Notes under the pieces: generated by a model
Told to the model about the DNA's origin: nothing
Database searches by the model: none
The model's input: the letters and a program-made list of their open reading frames with translations, nothing else
In this document: one piece after another, positions 51,065 to 63,069 of the stretch
Layout of the letters: each line of letters starts with the position of its first letter
Numbering within the stretch: position 1 is the first letter of the stretch
Translations under genes and position numbers: made by a program
Origin: Scleromitrula shiraiana
Taxonomy: Eukaryota; Ascomycota; Leotiomycetes; Helotiales; Sclerotiniaceae
Length of the DNA stretch: 64,000 bases
Direction of reading: 5' to 3'
Assembly: GCA_028455995.1 (NCBI GenBank)
Contig: JABELC010000012.1
Span: 868,001-932,000, forward strand

Positions 51065-53078
51065 ATACCATGGGATAATAGGAGTTGGAGTTGGATGGAG
51101 TATTATTTTGGTTTCTGAGTATATTTCTCCCTCGGTGGCGATGACGAACATAATTTTGAATCTTAGCCAATCAATGGCATTTCACAACTTTCCTAGGGTT
51201 ACTTTCTTGTTTTTGATTGGCATAAGATACATACCCGATAAGTTACAGGTTATCGCTTCCAATATTTTTCAACCTATAATATGAATGGCATATGAAAGAT
51301 AGCTACGTCATTTCAATCGCTGGATCCTATCATCATCTTGATATCATATCAGATGGCGAGTCGTTCACGTGCTATTCTATAGCCACTCAAAGATCCCAAT
51401 ACTATTCAGATTTTCACAAGAAACCTACAGCCCTCAAAAGTCTCGATCACTATCCCGGTTGTAGAGAACTAAGCCGACAAACAAGGGTAGTCGAAACCTA
51501 TAGTCATAGGTTATAACACGCGTACTAAATCGTCACCTTTCTTCATTTGAGATACCATTTGGTACTACTTGGATTTGAATCACTTACGTTAAACAAGATA
51601 TTAGGAAAATATAGGGTCTCGACTTCAATTTGTCCATCCTTGAGCTGCAAGATTGATTTGAGTTGAAGGTGAAATAGTCTAGAATTTGTCATTATGAACC
51701 ATGATTTCCAAATTTGCTAAGACAAGATGACTTGCAAGTGCGACTAGAAATGACGATACATTTCCATCAAACTTTGCAAGCCTTGAGCATATCAACAGCA
51801 CGGAATTGCTCATATGTAACTGATGAGGAAATTCATATGGGTCTCGCGATGCCACGATGTTATTGCTAGCTAGTCATTGCCACCGCATCCAACAACAGTT
51901 CTGAAAAACACAAAAATGCCATAGTATTCTGAAGTGATTCATCCGAAACTGGATGAAGTTGTTCGGAGATGTTTATCAGATGCCGATAGTCTTGAAGACA
52001 ACTGCGCGTTGATTAATCAATACCAGATCCATGTCGGCTATCTAAGATGAAGATCGAACTATATAATCTCTCTATAACGCACTTTATTCGAGTCGAGTCA
52101 TCATATCGACAAAAACAGTTTGTTGCTCACTATGGTCTGAGTTGACTCTAGTTTAAGTGAGAGCGCGTTACCATCTAGATGGATCATGCCGACCCAGATA
52201 CATGATCCTAGTGAGCGCCCCGACCCATGGATCAGGTCGCATTTCAGCAAGATATACATCAAAGTTCCCTGTCCAACATCTATCTATGCAATAGCAAACT
52301 GGTTCAATGAGATTAATATTCGCAGAAGATGTTGGGGGAAACCTCCAAGTGTGAAGTGCATACAACTTCTTATGTAATACCATATATGGATGGATGGATC
52401 TATACCGAATGATTGTAGTTTAGCACGAAAGTGTGTAACGAAGCTTTTGTCCCATGAATAATTGTTGTTTTACAACTAGGTGGCTTGTAAATTCATCTAG
52501 GCAGTGTGCAAGCATCAAACACATCCATTTCTTTCAGATCTTACATAACTTTAACTTCTGCTTCCTAGGACTCTAGTTAAAATACCAACTACTATATTTT
52601 AAACATCAATTACAATTCAAATTGGCCAGCAAAATCCCACCAATGCCAAAAACCAGAGTACCGATGAAAATCTATCACTGCATTGCCATGGTTTGTTGTT
52701 CGGGACTGGTCATTATCCCCCATGTTCTAAATCTAAAGTTAGATAATCCACCTGTCAAGACATGTAAAGATAGGAACCGAGCCTAATTGTAATATTTGGG
52801 GTTTTTTTTGGAGTACCGGACTGATTTGGTTCACGTTCTCGTTTTTCAAGTGGCAGAGGTTGGAGTTAGGGCTTGCTTGGAATAGGTTTCTTCAAACATC
52901 TAGTCAAGTCCAGTCAATCAATCAGTCAGTCAGTACCTTACCTGGACAATCTCCCACTAGTTATCCATTTCATCTCTCTGAATCTCCCATATCCACCCAT
53001 CATAAGAGTTAGAGTACATGTTGTTAATGGAGAGAATCATAATTTTTGTAACCTTGACTATTTAGGCATAATGAAAAG
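51065..53078. other. Intergenic region with no recognised gene
   Basis: Small ORFs (for example 51292-51516 plus strand, 52168-52383 minus strand) show no family motif. Base composition looks like ordinary single-copy sequence rather than the A/T island. Confidence 0.4.
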
Positions 53079-53246
53079 TATTAAAGGCTAGATATTGAGA
53101 AGAACATTATGAATTGTATATATGATTATATTGACTGACTGACTAGCTAAGGTCTTGATCCCATATGGAGATATATATGAACCATTGATTATGTAATTAC
53201 ACTAAGCTTAATATGGAATAATCCTTATCCGACAACCACTCTAACA
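53079..53246 (-). mobile_element. Copia-type solo LTR in the accessory region
   Basis: 168 bp, colinear with the LTRs at 11023-11190 and 16302-16469. On the minus strand it starts TGTTAGAGTGGTTGTCGGAT. Flanks are AAAAG (53074-53078) and CAAAG (53247-53251), a one-mismatch 5-bp duplication. It carries less A/T decay than the island copies. No internal sequence is attached, as expected after recombination between LTRs. Confidence 0.82.
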
Positions 53247-53891
53247 CAAAGCGTATCAATGTTACAAATGCATGCCATCCTAGACATCCGGTTCGTGGTG
53301 TGAAGTAGTTATTATATAGGATGTTGGTAGCCATTTTATAAACTTCAGATTCAAATCTCACTTCGTTAACTTATTATCGCACTCTCCGTCCTCTTTCTCA
53401 ATCATTGTCAGTCTTGCAAACATTTTTCTCCATTAGATTGAAATGGAGCATAGCAGAAAACTTGACGTTAGAAATCAAGAGTAATACTGATCAACTTGTT
53501 GCACTATATTATCTGGGAATGTATACCATAATACATACCATAATACACCAACTCTCTATCCTATCTCCACATATAACTCAGACGCCACTCCACCCAACCC
53601 AAAGACCAACATAACAACTCCATCTCCATATAGTATAAGAAACTACACCAAAACATATCTATCATAGTAATCCCACCGTCATTCAAAGCCACAACAACCG
53701 GTCACCACCCTACAATACTTCCAACCGCGTACCAAATATGGCCGCGTTAAAATTACCTAAACAGGAAACCCCCCATTTTTTTCACAGTAAGCTCGGAAGT
53801 TCAAATTTCCTAATTAGAAAATATCCCAACATCCCCAAACCTATTTCCTTTTATCCATCCATTAAATTGACTATTTATTTAATATTCAACT

Positions 53892-53951
53892 AATACCAGT
53901 CATAAACACTGATAATAATTCAATACCAGTCATAAACACTGATAATAATTC
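53892..53951. repeat. Exact 30-bp tandem duplication
   Basis: Two identical adjacent copies beginning AATACCAGTCATAAACAC, with a degenerate third start just after (CAATAACAATC). Confidence 0.95.
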
Positions 53952-54184
53952 AATAACAATCATCAGTACATCGCTTGGGAAATGATTACATACTACTATA
54001 GTAGAAAAAATAACTTCAAGGCCAGGAACATTACAACATGACCATACCGTGGTCTAGAGACCCGGACCTACGTCGTAGCAAGAGTCCATTCTAATGCCAT
54101 GTCTTCATTGGTATATGTTACCAACATCTCGAATGGGATGGATATATAAGGCCTTTTATGCTCTTACTTTTTTTTATCTATCTT

Positions 54185-54360
54185 ACAAACATACAAACAT
54201 ACAAACATACAAACATACAAACATACAAACATACAAACATACAAACATACAAACATACAAACATACAAACATACAAACATACAAACATACAAACATACAA
54301 ACATACAAACATACAAACATACAAACATACAAACATACAAACATACAAACATGCAAACAT
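54185..54360. repeat. (ACAAACAT)n octamer array
   Basis: About 22 perfect copies of an 8-bp unit. Because 8 is not a multiple of 3 and the unit has no stop in most frames, it makes open frames on both strands (TNIQTYKH repeats one way, MFVCLYVC the other). Confidence 0.97.
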
Positions 54361-54467
54361 CTAAACATACCAACACAACAACTAACCTTCCCAAAGACAC
54401 ACACACACACAAACCACCACATCAGACATCCCGTCTCATCCCCATACTCACTCTCAACCCTCCAAAA

Positions 54468-54716
54468 ATGAACCACTCCAACACCGAGTTCTCCAATCCC
54501 TCACTACGCCGAGCCTCCCCCCTTCAACAATACGTCAAAGACTCACAAACGAGTCCCAAGAACTCCAATACCGATCGATCCGATATCGGAGGCTCTGGAA
54601 CTACAACTGGAACTGGAACTAAAACTGGAAATGGAAATGGGAATAAAAACACGGGGGATAAATCGATTAAGCCGCCGAAGAAGAAGAGAAAGACGGTATG
54701 GGTGCGCGAGCACTAA
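54468..54716 (+). CDS. Possible small gene with a PKKKRK basic motif
   Basis: An 82-codon frame starting ATGAACCACTCC, Ser/Thr/Gly/Asn-rich, ending KPPKKKRKTVWVREH. PKKKRK would be a classical nuclear-import signal. GTATGG at the end could be a splice donor joining to further exons, but I found no convincing continuation. It may be the first exon of a regulator or not a gene. Low confidence. Confidence 0.3.
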   Translation: MNHSNTEFSNPSLRRASPLQQYVKDSQTSPKNSNTDRSDIGGSGTTTGTGTKTGNGNGNKNTGDKSIKPPKKKRKTVWVREH

Positions 54717-54802
54717 AAGAACAACAACATAAAAAAAAAATTCTAGTTGATTTGGGATTTGAGAGTTGATGAGTTGGGGGGTTTTGTGGTGGGTTTTGTA
54801 TG

Positions 54803-54963
54803 AGAATTGGGAATTGGGAATTGGGAATTGGGAGTTGAGAGTTGGGAGTTGGGAATTGAGAGTTGGGAATTGGGAATTGGGAATTGGGAATTGGGAGTTG
54901 GAAGTTGGAAGTTAGAAGTTGGAAGTTGGGAGTTAGGAGTCGGGAGTCGGGAGTCGGAAGTTA
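54803..54963. repeat. 7-bp GGGAATT/GGGAGTT minisatellite
   Basis: About 22 imperfect copies of TTGGGAA/TTGGGAG/TTGGAAG in a row. The surrounding 54717-55126 gap has nothing else except the CHL1 3' flank. Confidence 0.92.
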
Positions 54964-55126
54964 TGGATTGGATTGGCTTGGCTTGGTTCGGTTCTTGGAT
55001 ATTAGTATATGAATTCGTTCAATCCTCGATATAAATAAATATAAACCCACTCGCTTCAATCTAACCTATTCTATTCCATTTCCTAGGAAAACCAACCATT
55101 AACCAACATACCAATCCCCCCAATCC

Positions 55127-58055
55127 CTACCCACCCCCAACACCCCGCCTCATCCCCCTACAAAACGCCCCCAACCCCCCAATCAACCTGCCAAAATCCT
55201 CTCCCCCCTCCCCCTTATCAACCATCCCCTCCCTCAACCACCCCGCCAACTTCCCCCTAACCCTCTCCCCCCCATACCGTCCATCCACCATCAACACCCC
55301 CGCCCAATCCCCCTTATGTCTAATCGCTCTCCCCACCGTCTGATTAACCGCTCTCATGCACGTATTCTCATAGAATTCCCGCCCTTCTTCTTTCGCCAGG
55401 CGTTCTATTTCTTTTTCATTTATTCCGATGCCCACCCCTACCTCATTGTTTTTCACACGTCCGTTCCCATGCTGTTCGTCTATTCCATTCTTTGCTTTTT
55501 CCTTGGCCTGCTGAATCGCCCGCTCACGCGCCTTCTCCTCCACAAACCCCAACCTACACTTCCACTCCTCCGTCCCCGCGTTCGGGAACGGCAGTCCTAC
55601 AATAACCACACACCTGCCCAAACCATCTGAGAAATTAATTCCCTCGCTTAATTTGCCACCTACCACACTGAATAGTAAACCGCCTTTGCCTTCGCTGACT
55701 GAGTTTCCGTAGCTAGAAAGGATGTCGTCGACGGAGTGGTCTTTGGATTCGAGGAAGAGGGGTTTCTTGAGAGTGAGTTTTTGGAGGAGGGATATTGGGG
55801 GGCTGATGGAAGGGGGATTTGAAGTTGAGCATGGAATAGGAAGTTGGAAGCGAGCGAGGATATTAGAAAGGAAAGCATAACTGGGAAAAAACACCACGAC
55901 CCCATCCGGAACCACGCTACAAATCCCCAACAACACTCGTCCAAGTTCATCCAACATTCTATTGTCCCCTCTGTTTTTGAAATTAAACTCAAACGGATAC
56001 CCGCTCGGGCCTTTCTTGATCGTTCTCACAAACAGCGAGGAGCATGGTATGACGTGTCCACACGAGAGAGTCCTTATTCTAGAAAGCGGGATGGAGGGGA
56101 AAAGGTGGGTGGTGAATGTGCTGAAAGGGGACATGGTGCCACCTGCTAGTAGGACGGCGCGGGCGGAGGTAAGAATGGGCAGAATATGCGGAGAGGGGTC
56201 GAGGAGTTGGAATTTGAGTGTAATGAGTGAGGCAGCTGGGGCAGGGGGAACGGGTTTGGAGAAGAAGAGACGGCCTTCTGTTGTGGGGTGGGTGAGGGAA
56301 TGGAGGAGGGAGGTTATGGTGTGGAGGATTGGGGTTGTTGTTATTTTGGGTGTTGTTGAGTTGACTGTTTGAGTTTGGGTTTCTGTTGTGGTTGAGGTGT
56401 GGATGGCGTATGATTCGATTTTTCGGGCTAGTTTACTTTCTTGGAGGTAGCGGATCAATTTGAAGAGATTGATTTGATCGACTCCTTTGCCGGCTAGTAA
56501 TTCTTTCTCGTCAACTACTCCATCCATTGCCTATATCATTCCGGATTAGTTTAGATTCACCCTACGGATTAAGACTCCTGCTTAACAAGCCAGCAAGGAA
56601 ATATCAAACAAAATAACATACCTTCCCCCCCAACTTCCCCTCCAAATACCCCACCAAACTATCTACAACCCTCACACACTGCGCCACATAAACCCTATTC
56701 GCCCCCTTCAACATCCGTCCAAACCTCTTCAAATACGCCCCCAACATTTCCCTCCCCCCCCTCAACTCCCTCAAACTAATCTCCGTCCCATAAATCCCCG
56801 TAATCGCATCCATCAAATTGTGCGCCTCGTCAATAATAACAATGTTGCCCTCCAATTTGATCCCCAGGGAATCCCGCGCTGTTTTTTGCAATAATAGTGG
56901 ATAAGGAAGTGCGATTATCTCCGCCGGTTTGATGGCCGAGCGCGAGGCGTAGTAGGGACATATGGAGAGGTTTTTTCCGAGTGATGCCATATCTTCGATA
57001 TCGCGGATTGTGGCGAGGGAATGATCCCGGAAAGTGTTGACGAGGGGTTTGTTTTCTTTGGTGGGTAGGAAGGAACATTTTTGGTCTTTAGGGGTGGACG
57101 ATTGTTGGAGTTCGCTGCAGCGTTCGTTGATTGCTGTTAGGGTGGATAGTTTGTTGACTTTGGGGTTTATGCAGAGGTTTTTTCGGGAGCCGAGAGTAAG
57201 GTGTCGGACTTGTTCGTGGAGTTCTTCTTCTTTTTCGGAGGTATCTTTGTTGGTGAGCGGATTATCGGGTGGGATTGATGGTGGGAAATTAACGCGTCGG
57301 AGTTCGTTAATGAATTGGGTTAGCTGGGAGTGAGTTCTCGAACAATAAAATATCTTCACCACATCCTCATCCTCTTCTTCTTCTTCCTCAATCTTCTTAG
57401 ATCTCATACCAACCGCCTCCATTAACTCCAATGTTTCCTTCGAAAACACAGCTTCATCTCCCTTCCCCTTCCCTTTTCCACCACCCTCCCCATCACTATC
57501 CCAATCCTCCAATAAGAAATCCTCCTCCGTTAATTCTTCTTTCCCACCATCACCATCCCCAACCCTCCTTCTTTTCGCCCCCCTGCCACCACTTCCACCA
57601 CCCCCATTAACCATCCTCTCCCTCTCCCTCCCCTCCCTCTCCCTAACCCTCCTCAACCTCCCCTCCATCATCTCCCACCTCCTCCTCACCTCCCTTTTCC
57701 TCCTCTCCCTCGCCGCATTCCTAATCCAATCCGGCTCCTCATCCTCACCCCGGGGTTCATCCCCAGATCCATTTTCAATCCCATGAAACTCCCTCCGCCC
57801 CACCTCCCTCAACCAACTCACCGCCCCACAAATCAAACTCAAGCTCTTCCCCGTCCCCGTCGGACTCTCCAGAATCCCAATCTTGCCCTCTTCAATAACA
57901 TCATACACCACTTGCATGAACTCTTCCTGGATCGGATATGGTGTGTATGGGTGGTGGAAGTTAATTTTTTTCTTTTTAATTCCATTTTCGTTTCCACTTT
58001 GGTTGGTGTGGATTTGTATTTCTGAGCTGGTGCTGGTGGTTTGGTCTTCGTTCAT
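55127..58055 (-). CDS. CHL1: CHL1/DDX11 family Fe-S DNA helicase, two exons
   Basis: This superfamily 2 5'-to-3' DNA helicase supports sister chromatid cohesion and genome stability in the nucleus. Exons 58055-56622 and 56530-55127 (91-base GT-AG intron, phase 0) give 945 residues. Visible parts: FHHPYTPYPIQEEFMQ (Q-like motif, about 33-48); Walker A SPTGTGKS at 64-71; an acidic/basic insert at 100-200; the Fe-S cysteines in KNLCINPKV, ERCSELQ, KCSFLP and SICPYYASRSAI; DEAH box VIIDEAHNLMD; and in exon 2 VLLAGGTMSPFS, SEGINFSDGLGRCVVIVGLPFP and QTVGRAIRHKGDWAGVLMVD. The start ATG is first in frame. Everything needed for activity is present. The 3' end is followed by minisatellite DNA. Confidence 0.95.
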
Positions 58056-58733
58056 GATTGTTATACCTCTACTTATTTTTCTTGCTGTATGTATCCTTTT
58101 ATGGTTTTGGGGAAAAAAAAGCTGATTTGATTCAAGGGAGGGTTAGCTTGATCCGTTTGCTCTGCTTTGTATTGGTCTATCTAATTTCGTTTATAGACAC
58201 GAATCTGTATTGTATTGCATTATACCATAATCCCATCCCATCCAAAGATTCGGTAACGCGACCAAAAAAGCATTTAAAACGCGAAGTCACGCCGGCCGTT
58301 CCGTTCCGCGTAAATTGAAAGTATGTAAGTTAGTTGAAACCTCCATATATACGGTTGAGGGTGTGTGTCTATAAATGATGTGATAAATTGCGCTGCTTGA
58401 TATATGTATCAAGAGCTTGAGATCGCAATATTATACTGCATAATAGAATAGAATCTGGAGATATAGAGGTCATCAAAATGTCATATCATATCTTGTGAAT
58501 ATTATGCCATGCATGCAATGCGCGCTGTTTGGTCTGTCCGCTCTGTCTAAAGTTACACTTATGATTTCTTGTTTCTCGTAAACTCTCCCTCTATGAATGT
58601 CAAATTATGACCATGTGCATCCATGATCACCACGTCACCAGTCCATCCATCCATCCATATATTCCGCTTTCTCCTAATCATTCATCACCCCAAACCATCC
58701 ATAATATCATCCACAACACCATCTCACACCCCC
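58056..58733. other. Intergenic region CHL1 promoter / RPN12 3' flank
   Basis: The two genes point the same way (minus), so this holds the CHL1 promoter and the RPN12 3' UTR. No other feature. Confidence 0.5.
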
Positions 58734-59699
58734 CTAAACAATCGTCTCCAACTCCCTAGCATACCCAAGCGTATTCTCAATCGCTATCATACTAACCTCC
58801 TTCTCCTCCGCCACCTCACCCGCCTCAACATTAACACCACTCTTCAACTTCTGTTTCGGGAAATATATCCTCCCATCTTCCACGACCCATCCTCTCGAAT
58901 GCGCAAACTTTACTACTGCTCCTTCTGATGGCAGGAAGAGGAGGTTCTTTGTGGATGAGATGGGTAGGGATGGGTATGCGGTTTCGGACGAAGAGGCGAT
59001 TTCCGAGCGAACTTGGTTGATTAGAATCTATTCGATGTATCGTTAGTGAAAACATTCTTGGATATAAAAGTCTACCATCTCTCCCAAATCCAAAGATGAA
59101 CCAAGAAACTCATAAACGAGAAACCACCTCAACCCAACCAAAAACAACGCAACAAAACTCACCTCACTAAAAACCCCATACTCCTCACTCGGTAAATTCT
59201 TCCCCCCGCCCTGCATAGCCCTCCAAACCAGATCATAACTCCCCTCCATCAACCACCTCTCAAGTTTAATCGGATACCCCAAATACCTATCCTCCTCGCC
59301 GCCTTCGCCCTTCAAAACCAGCCCCTCAAGCTGCGTATGAAACCCCGCATAATCCCCCTGCGTCAGCAACAACAGCAAATATAGCCCCGTAATGCGGTTC
59401 TTCTCGCCAGCACTATTGTTTACATATGCATCGTTGGGAAGCTCGTAGAAAGGCGTGAGTTGGTGCACGTAGCGGGTGAAGGCTGCGGGGTCTTTGGCGC
59501 GGATGGAGAGGATGGCGCCGACTTCGAAGACTTCGCGGGCGAGGGAGAGGGTGGATGGGGTTTGGGTTAGGGGGTTGGGGGTGAGAGCGTTTAGTTTGAG
59601 GAGGGTTAATTTGGCTTTTGAGAGGAGTGGTAGGGCTTGTTGGTAATTGGCTGATGATTTGAGGGATTGAACGATGGTTTTGAGTTCTCGTTCTGCCAT
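58734..59699 (-). CDS. RPN12: 26S proteasome regulatory subunit RPN12 (PSMD8), two exons
   Basis: A lid subunit of the 19S regulatory particle. Exons 59699-59163 and 59027-58734 (135-base GT-AG intron) give 276 residues, close to the yeast length. The N-terminal half is helical (LKTIVQSLKSSANYQQALPLLSKAK), followed by EVGAILSIRAKDPAAFTRYV and FYELPNDAY, and the CSN8/PSMD8/eIF3K-type winged-helix region lies across the intron: WLMEGSYDLVWRAMQ, EEYGVFSE, then QVRSEIASSSETAYPSLPIS, NLLFLPSEGAVVKFAHSRGW and VVEDGRIYFP. Phase 0 joining restores the family sequence, whereas reading into the intron gives an unrelated tail. Confidence 0.95.
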
Positions 59700-61060
59700 T
59701 TTGATGATCTTTTAGTCGAATTATAGAGGTGGGAAATTTGGTAGATGGATGGTTGTTGTGATAAAAAGGTTGGTTTCATGGAAATTGAAGCTCTTGGAAT
59801 AAATGTCCAGGTAGCTCTCGAGCCGCGTTGATGGGAGGATGCTTACTAATCTTTAATGCTTGTTTCGGGCTATACCGAAAGGAAACAACTACCATGTGAC
59901 AAAGTCTAGAATTGAGCAATGATTGGAGGATTATTGACTTGTTGCACGTCTAAAGTTGAGCTTCTTTAAGCTCTTCGAGATCTTTAAGTTCCTACTACTA
60001 CATGCTTCATAGGCAAATCCATTCATTCAAATACAACATCAGAAAGTGTATTAATTCATACATCATTTTTAACTTTAAAAATTTATATATCCATTAAACT
60101 CCAGTTCATGACTTAATGGTTTTTAATAAAAATTCAATCTATAACTTCAGTTCATGACTTATTAATGCATTCCCAAATGATACATATCATACATTTTCAT
60201 CACATTCGATATCTTTAAGTAATATCAGCCAAGACAGTACAACACAACATACATTCATCAAACTTCCCACCCACAAGTAACAAAGCACAAGAACCAAAAG
60301 AACCCATTTATATATTTCTACAAGAGCGTATTTTCATTCTTTCTTCCGAGTCTGTTATAAAAGCCATTCTAAACTATGTATGTATAGGTGTGTGTATATG
60401 TATGTATGATATGTAGATCTTTTAGCACTCTTAATCATGAACGATAACAGCCCCCCATTCCATTTACCCCCATCGCCACCGCCCAACCTCAATTTGAAGG
60501 TGTAGATATAGTAGATGATATGATAGAATTAACTCCTTCCCGCTACCCAAATGAATATGAAAAACAAAACAAAAAACTAGAAGAAAAGACCAAAGATGAA
60601 AAAGATAAACAAAAAGCAATTCCCTTATTTCCCTCCCTAAAACCCTCCCTCCCCAAAAGATCCATCGTTATCCTATTATGCAGTTGTAAAGCAAAGGTAA
60701 AGGAAGTAAAAATAACTTGTTGACTTCATTAATGCATGGAAATGGAAAGTTGTCAAACCATCTATGATACAATTGTGGGTGGTGTGGTGATATATTCGAC
60801 GAGAGTGTGAAAAGAGTTCAATTTCGATTGTAGATTGTGTATAATTGGATAGCCAAGAATACGTAAAATATGAGGAATCCTGAAGGCGAAGAAGTGTGAT
60901 GAAAAGTCCAAAATAATATAGCTGTAGTTGGCATAAATTCGTGTGAGTTCGAATGAAATTAAAAGATGCTGCTCCAATTGGCAAAAGAATCCGTAAAGAA
61001 TCATCGTCCATCGAACGTGCCATCTAGAACACTTCCATTACTAGTAAACGTTGGGTTTTC
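59700..61060. other. Intergenic region between RPN12 and CCCH gene
   Basis: RPN12 promoter and CCCH-gene 3' flank. It holds a diverged repeat of CAGTTCATGACTTA (about 60103 and 60147) and TATG runs near 60378-60410. No gene seen. Confidence 0.45.
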
Positions 61061-63069
61061 TCAGTTTCGACCACTGCCGATAGCTTGGTTCTTGGAACGA
61101 TTAACAATGTTCCAACCGCCACTGTTTCGCTTCTCTCGACTTTTCTCATCCTCTTCCATGCCTTCCATATTGAAAACAAAATCTCCTTGCTCCTCATCAA
61201 TAGGCGTAGTAAATCGACCACTACCACCAATACTGCTTGAGCTAGGTTGTCTATCAGCAGCTAAACTTGATCGACCCGTTCCAATGGGATTGCTGGTAGG
61301 ACGAGCAGATGAAGGAAGAAGACCAGAATCACTACCGGTAGACTCGGCCCTAGAAAGACGGGTACGTTGTAGTTGTTGTGAGATGATAGACATGGAGCTC
61401 TGCCGAGGCGGGGAAGCGAGATACGGAGAGTTATCACCAGATGTGTTAGGTCGAGCAATCGGTCTAGAGCTTGGACTTGCTCCAGGATGAAGGGTAGAAT
61501 TTCGGAGTGGGGAACCAACATGTCCGAAAGCCGAAGCTCGAGATATCTTTTCATCTTCTTGCTTATATCGGAAGAATTCATTCCACCTAGAAGGGCTTGC
61601 ATTTGAAGGAGAACCGAATTTTGTAGGTGTCTCGTTGCTTGGGGTACCTGCTCCGCTATAAATGGGTCTGCCTTCCTCTTCAGCATGTCGGGAACCTCTC
61701 CTAGCCTTTTCTTGAGGTGTCATGAGATCTTTAAGGACGTCCGGTAGATAATCCTCCTCAAATGTGAATTGTTCACTCCAATCTTGGTCGATTGCCTTGG
61801 GAAGACTTGCAGACATAACTTTGGGCTTAACTGATCTATGTGAATGCATAGTGCGCTTGCCGAAATATTCTTCGGATGGTGGGGACGATGCAACGCCATT
61901 GAATCGATCTCTGGTATCATCTCCAAATGCAGAGCTATGTAAATTCTTCAAAGCCTCAGAGGTACGCCCGTCTTTTGCAGCACCAACCGAACCAGGGGGT
62001 GAATCGATGCCAAATTTGGTAGGAACCGAAGAAGCGACAGGTCCATGTCTTGCGATCCATGAAATACCATTGCTATCAAATGAAGCTGGTAATTGTGCAT
62101 CCAACACACTTAATCCTTTCTGTGCAACGGGTGAAAATCCACCGAATCGATCCATCATATCATCTCGTGGCGAACCATATGCTGAACCTGGATTTGATGC
62201 ATAACTAGTATCGATTGTTGGAATATTCATGTCGACAATTCCTTGTCTTGCAACGAGAGAAGGATATCCGTCATCATCTGGTGATGTGAATGGGATGTAA
62301 GGTTGTCCAGATAGTAGTCCATATGGTCCAGGAGTACCTTGAGCACGTTGAAAACCATTTGTCAAAGCTGAGTGTCCATGGTAATTATCTGCCGGATTAA
62401 CCCGTCCTCCAATATTTAAATGTCCTGGTCCCATTGTTGGTATATTTGCCTTGTTATAATTAATTCGGCGTCCATCGGGAAGCATATGTACGTTCGCGCA
62501 TTTCGGTCCAAATTTGCAGTTACCCTTCGCAGATGATTAGCTACATGATTAAACTCAGTGAAATAAAAACCAACCTTTGAGAAGTATTTGCAGATTGTAT
62601 CCGCGGTGTTTAATAGATCATGGCTAAATGGACAACCGGCGCCAGCTGTAAGATATTAGTATAGATTCCTAAATATTATCTCCAGACTTGTATATATACC
62701 TTGACAGGTACCCTATGAAAACCCAACAGATCAGCTCTTAATTCTTCAATGGTCATCTCGATGTTAATTTACCTGTTTGTAAAATTTGCAAGGGACATGG
62801 CTAGTACCTAAAAATGACCATCAGTGCCTTTAGTTCTAACATAATATAGCTCAGAGCATGAGATGCTCACTCTGCTGTCTACCTGGGGGACTTCTAGCAA
62901 TTCCATCAATTCTCGCGGCGCCACCATTTGCGGTATTTGATTGACCATTTCCAATATTCACGCTACCAGTACTCATATGTCGAGGAAATTGATTATTGGA
63001 GCTGCTACCATTTCGCATATGCGGCGGCTGTGGCGGTTGTTGCGCGGCGTTACTTAACATTGTTTCCAT
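61061..63069 (-). CDS. Double CCCH zinc-finger protein (LEE1/cps3-like), five exons
   Basis: Probably an RNA-binding regulator. Exons 63069-62883, 62807-62773, 62712-62700, 62645-62575 and 62524-61061 keep phase and give 589 residues. Finger 1 is CKFYKQGTCQAGAGCPFSH (Cys69, Cys77, Cys83, His87) and finger 2 CKYFSKGNCKFGPKCANVH (Cys97, Cys105, Cys111, His115); both have C-x7-C-x5-C-x3-H spacing. HMLPDGRRINY follows, as in fungal LEE1/cps3-type proteins. The rest is long, low complexity and Ser/Pro-rich (many SPxR and RxxS sites), ending NQAIGSGRN. The 35- and 13-base exons mean that finger 1 is assembled from three exons and finger 2 from two. Name given only at family level. Confidence 0.9.
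62700..62712 (-). other. 13-base microexon (exon 3 of the CCCH gene)
   Basis: The exon reads GGTACCTGTCAAG between an AG acceptor (TTTTCATAG) and a GT donor (GTATATATAC). It supplies Gly75-Thr76-Cys77-Gln78 plus the first base of Ala79; Cys77 is a zinc ligand. Skipping it shifts the frame, and using it restores exact CCCH spacing. Confidence 0.85.

Larger units (their letters stand above)
53252..54467. other. Intergenic region with two tandem repeats
   Basis: A C/A-rich, gene-free stretch containing a 30-bp duplication and an octamer array, both listed separately. ORFs over the octamer array are artefacts. Confidence 0.5.

Noticed and set aside
54185..54360. CRISPR-like array
   Set aside because: A simple 8-bp tandem with no spacers, in a eukaryotic genome.
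54094..54471. Repeat protein gene (TNIQTYKH repeats)
   Set aside because: The octamer array is open in several frames on both strands, so the ORF says nothing about coding.
58058..58318. Plus-strand ORF upstream of CHL1
   Set aside because: It overlaps the CHL1 promoter and has no recognisable feature.
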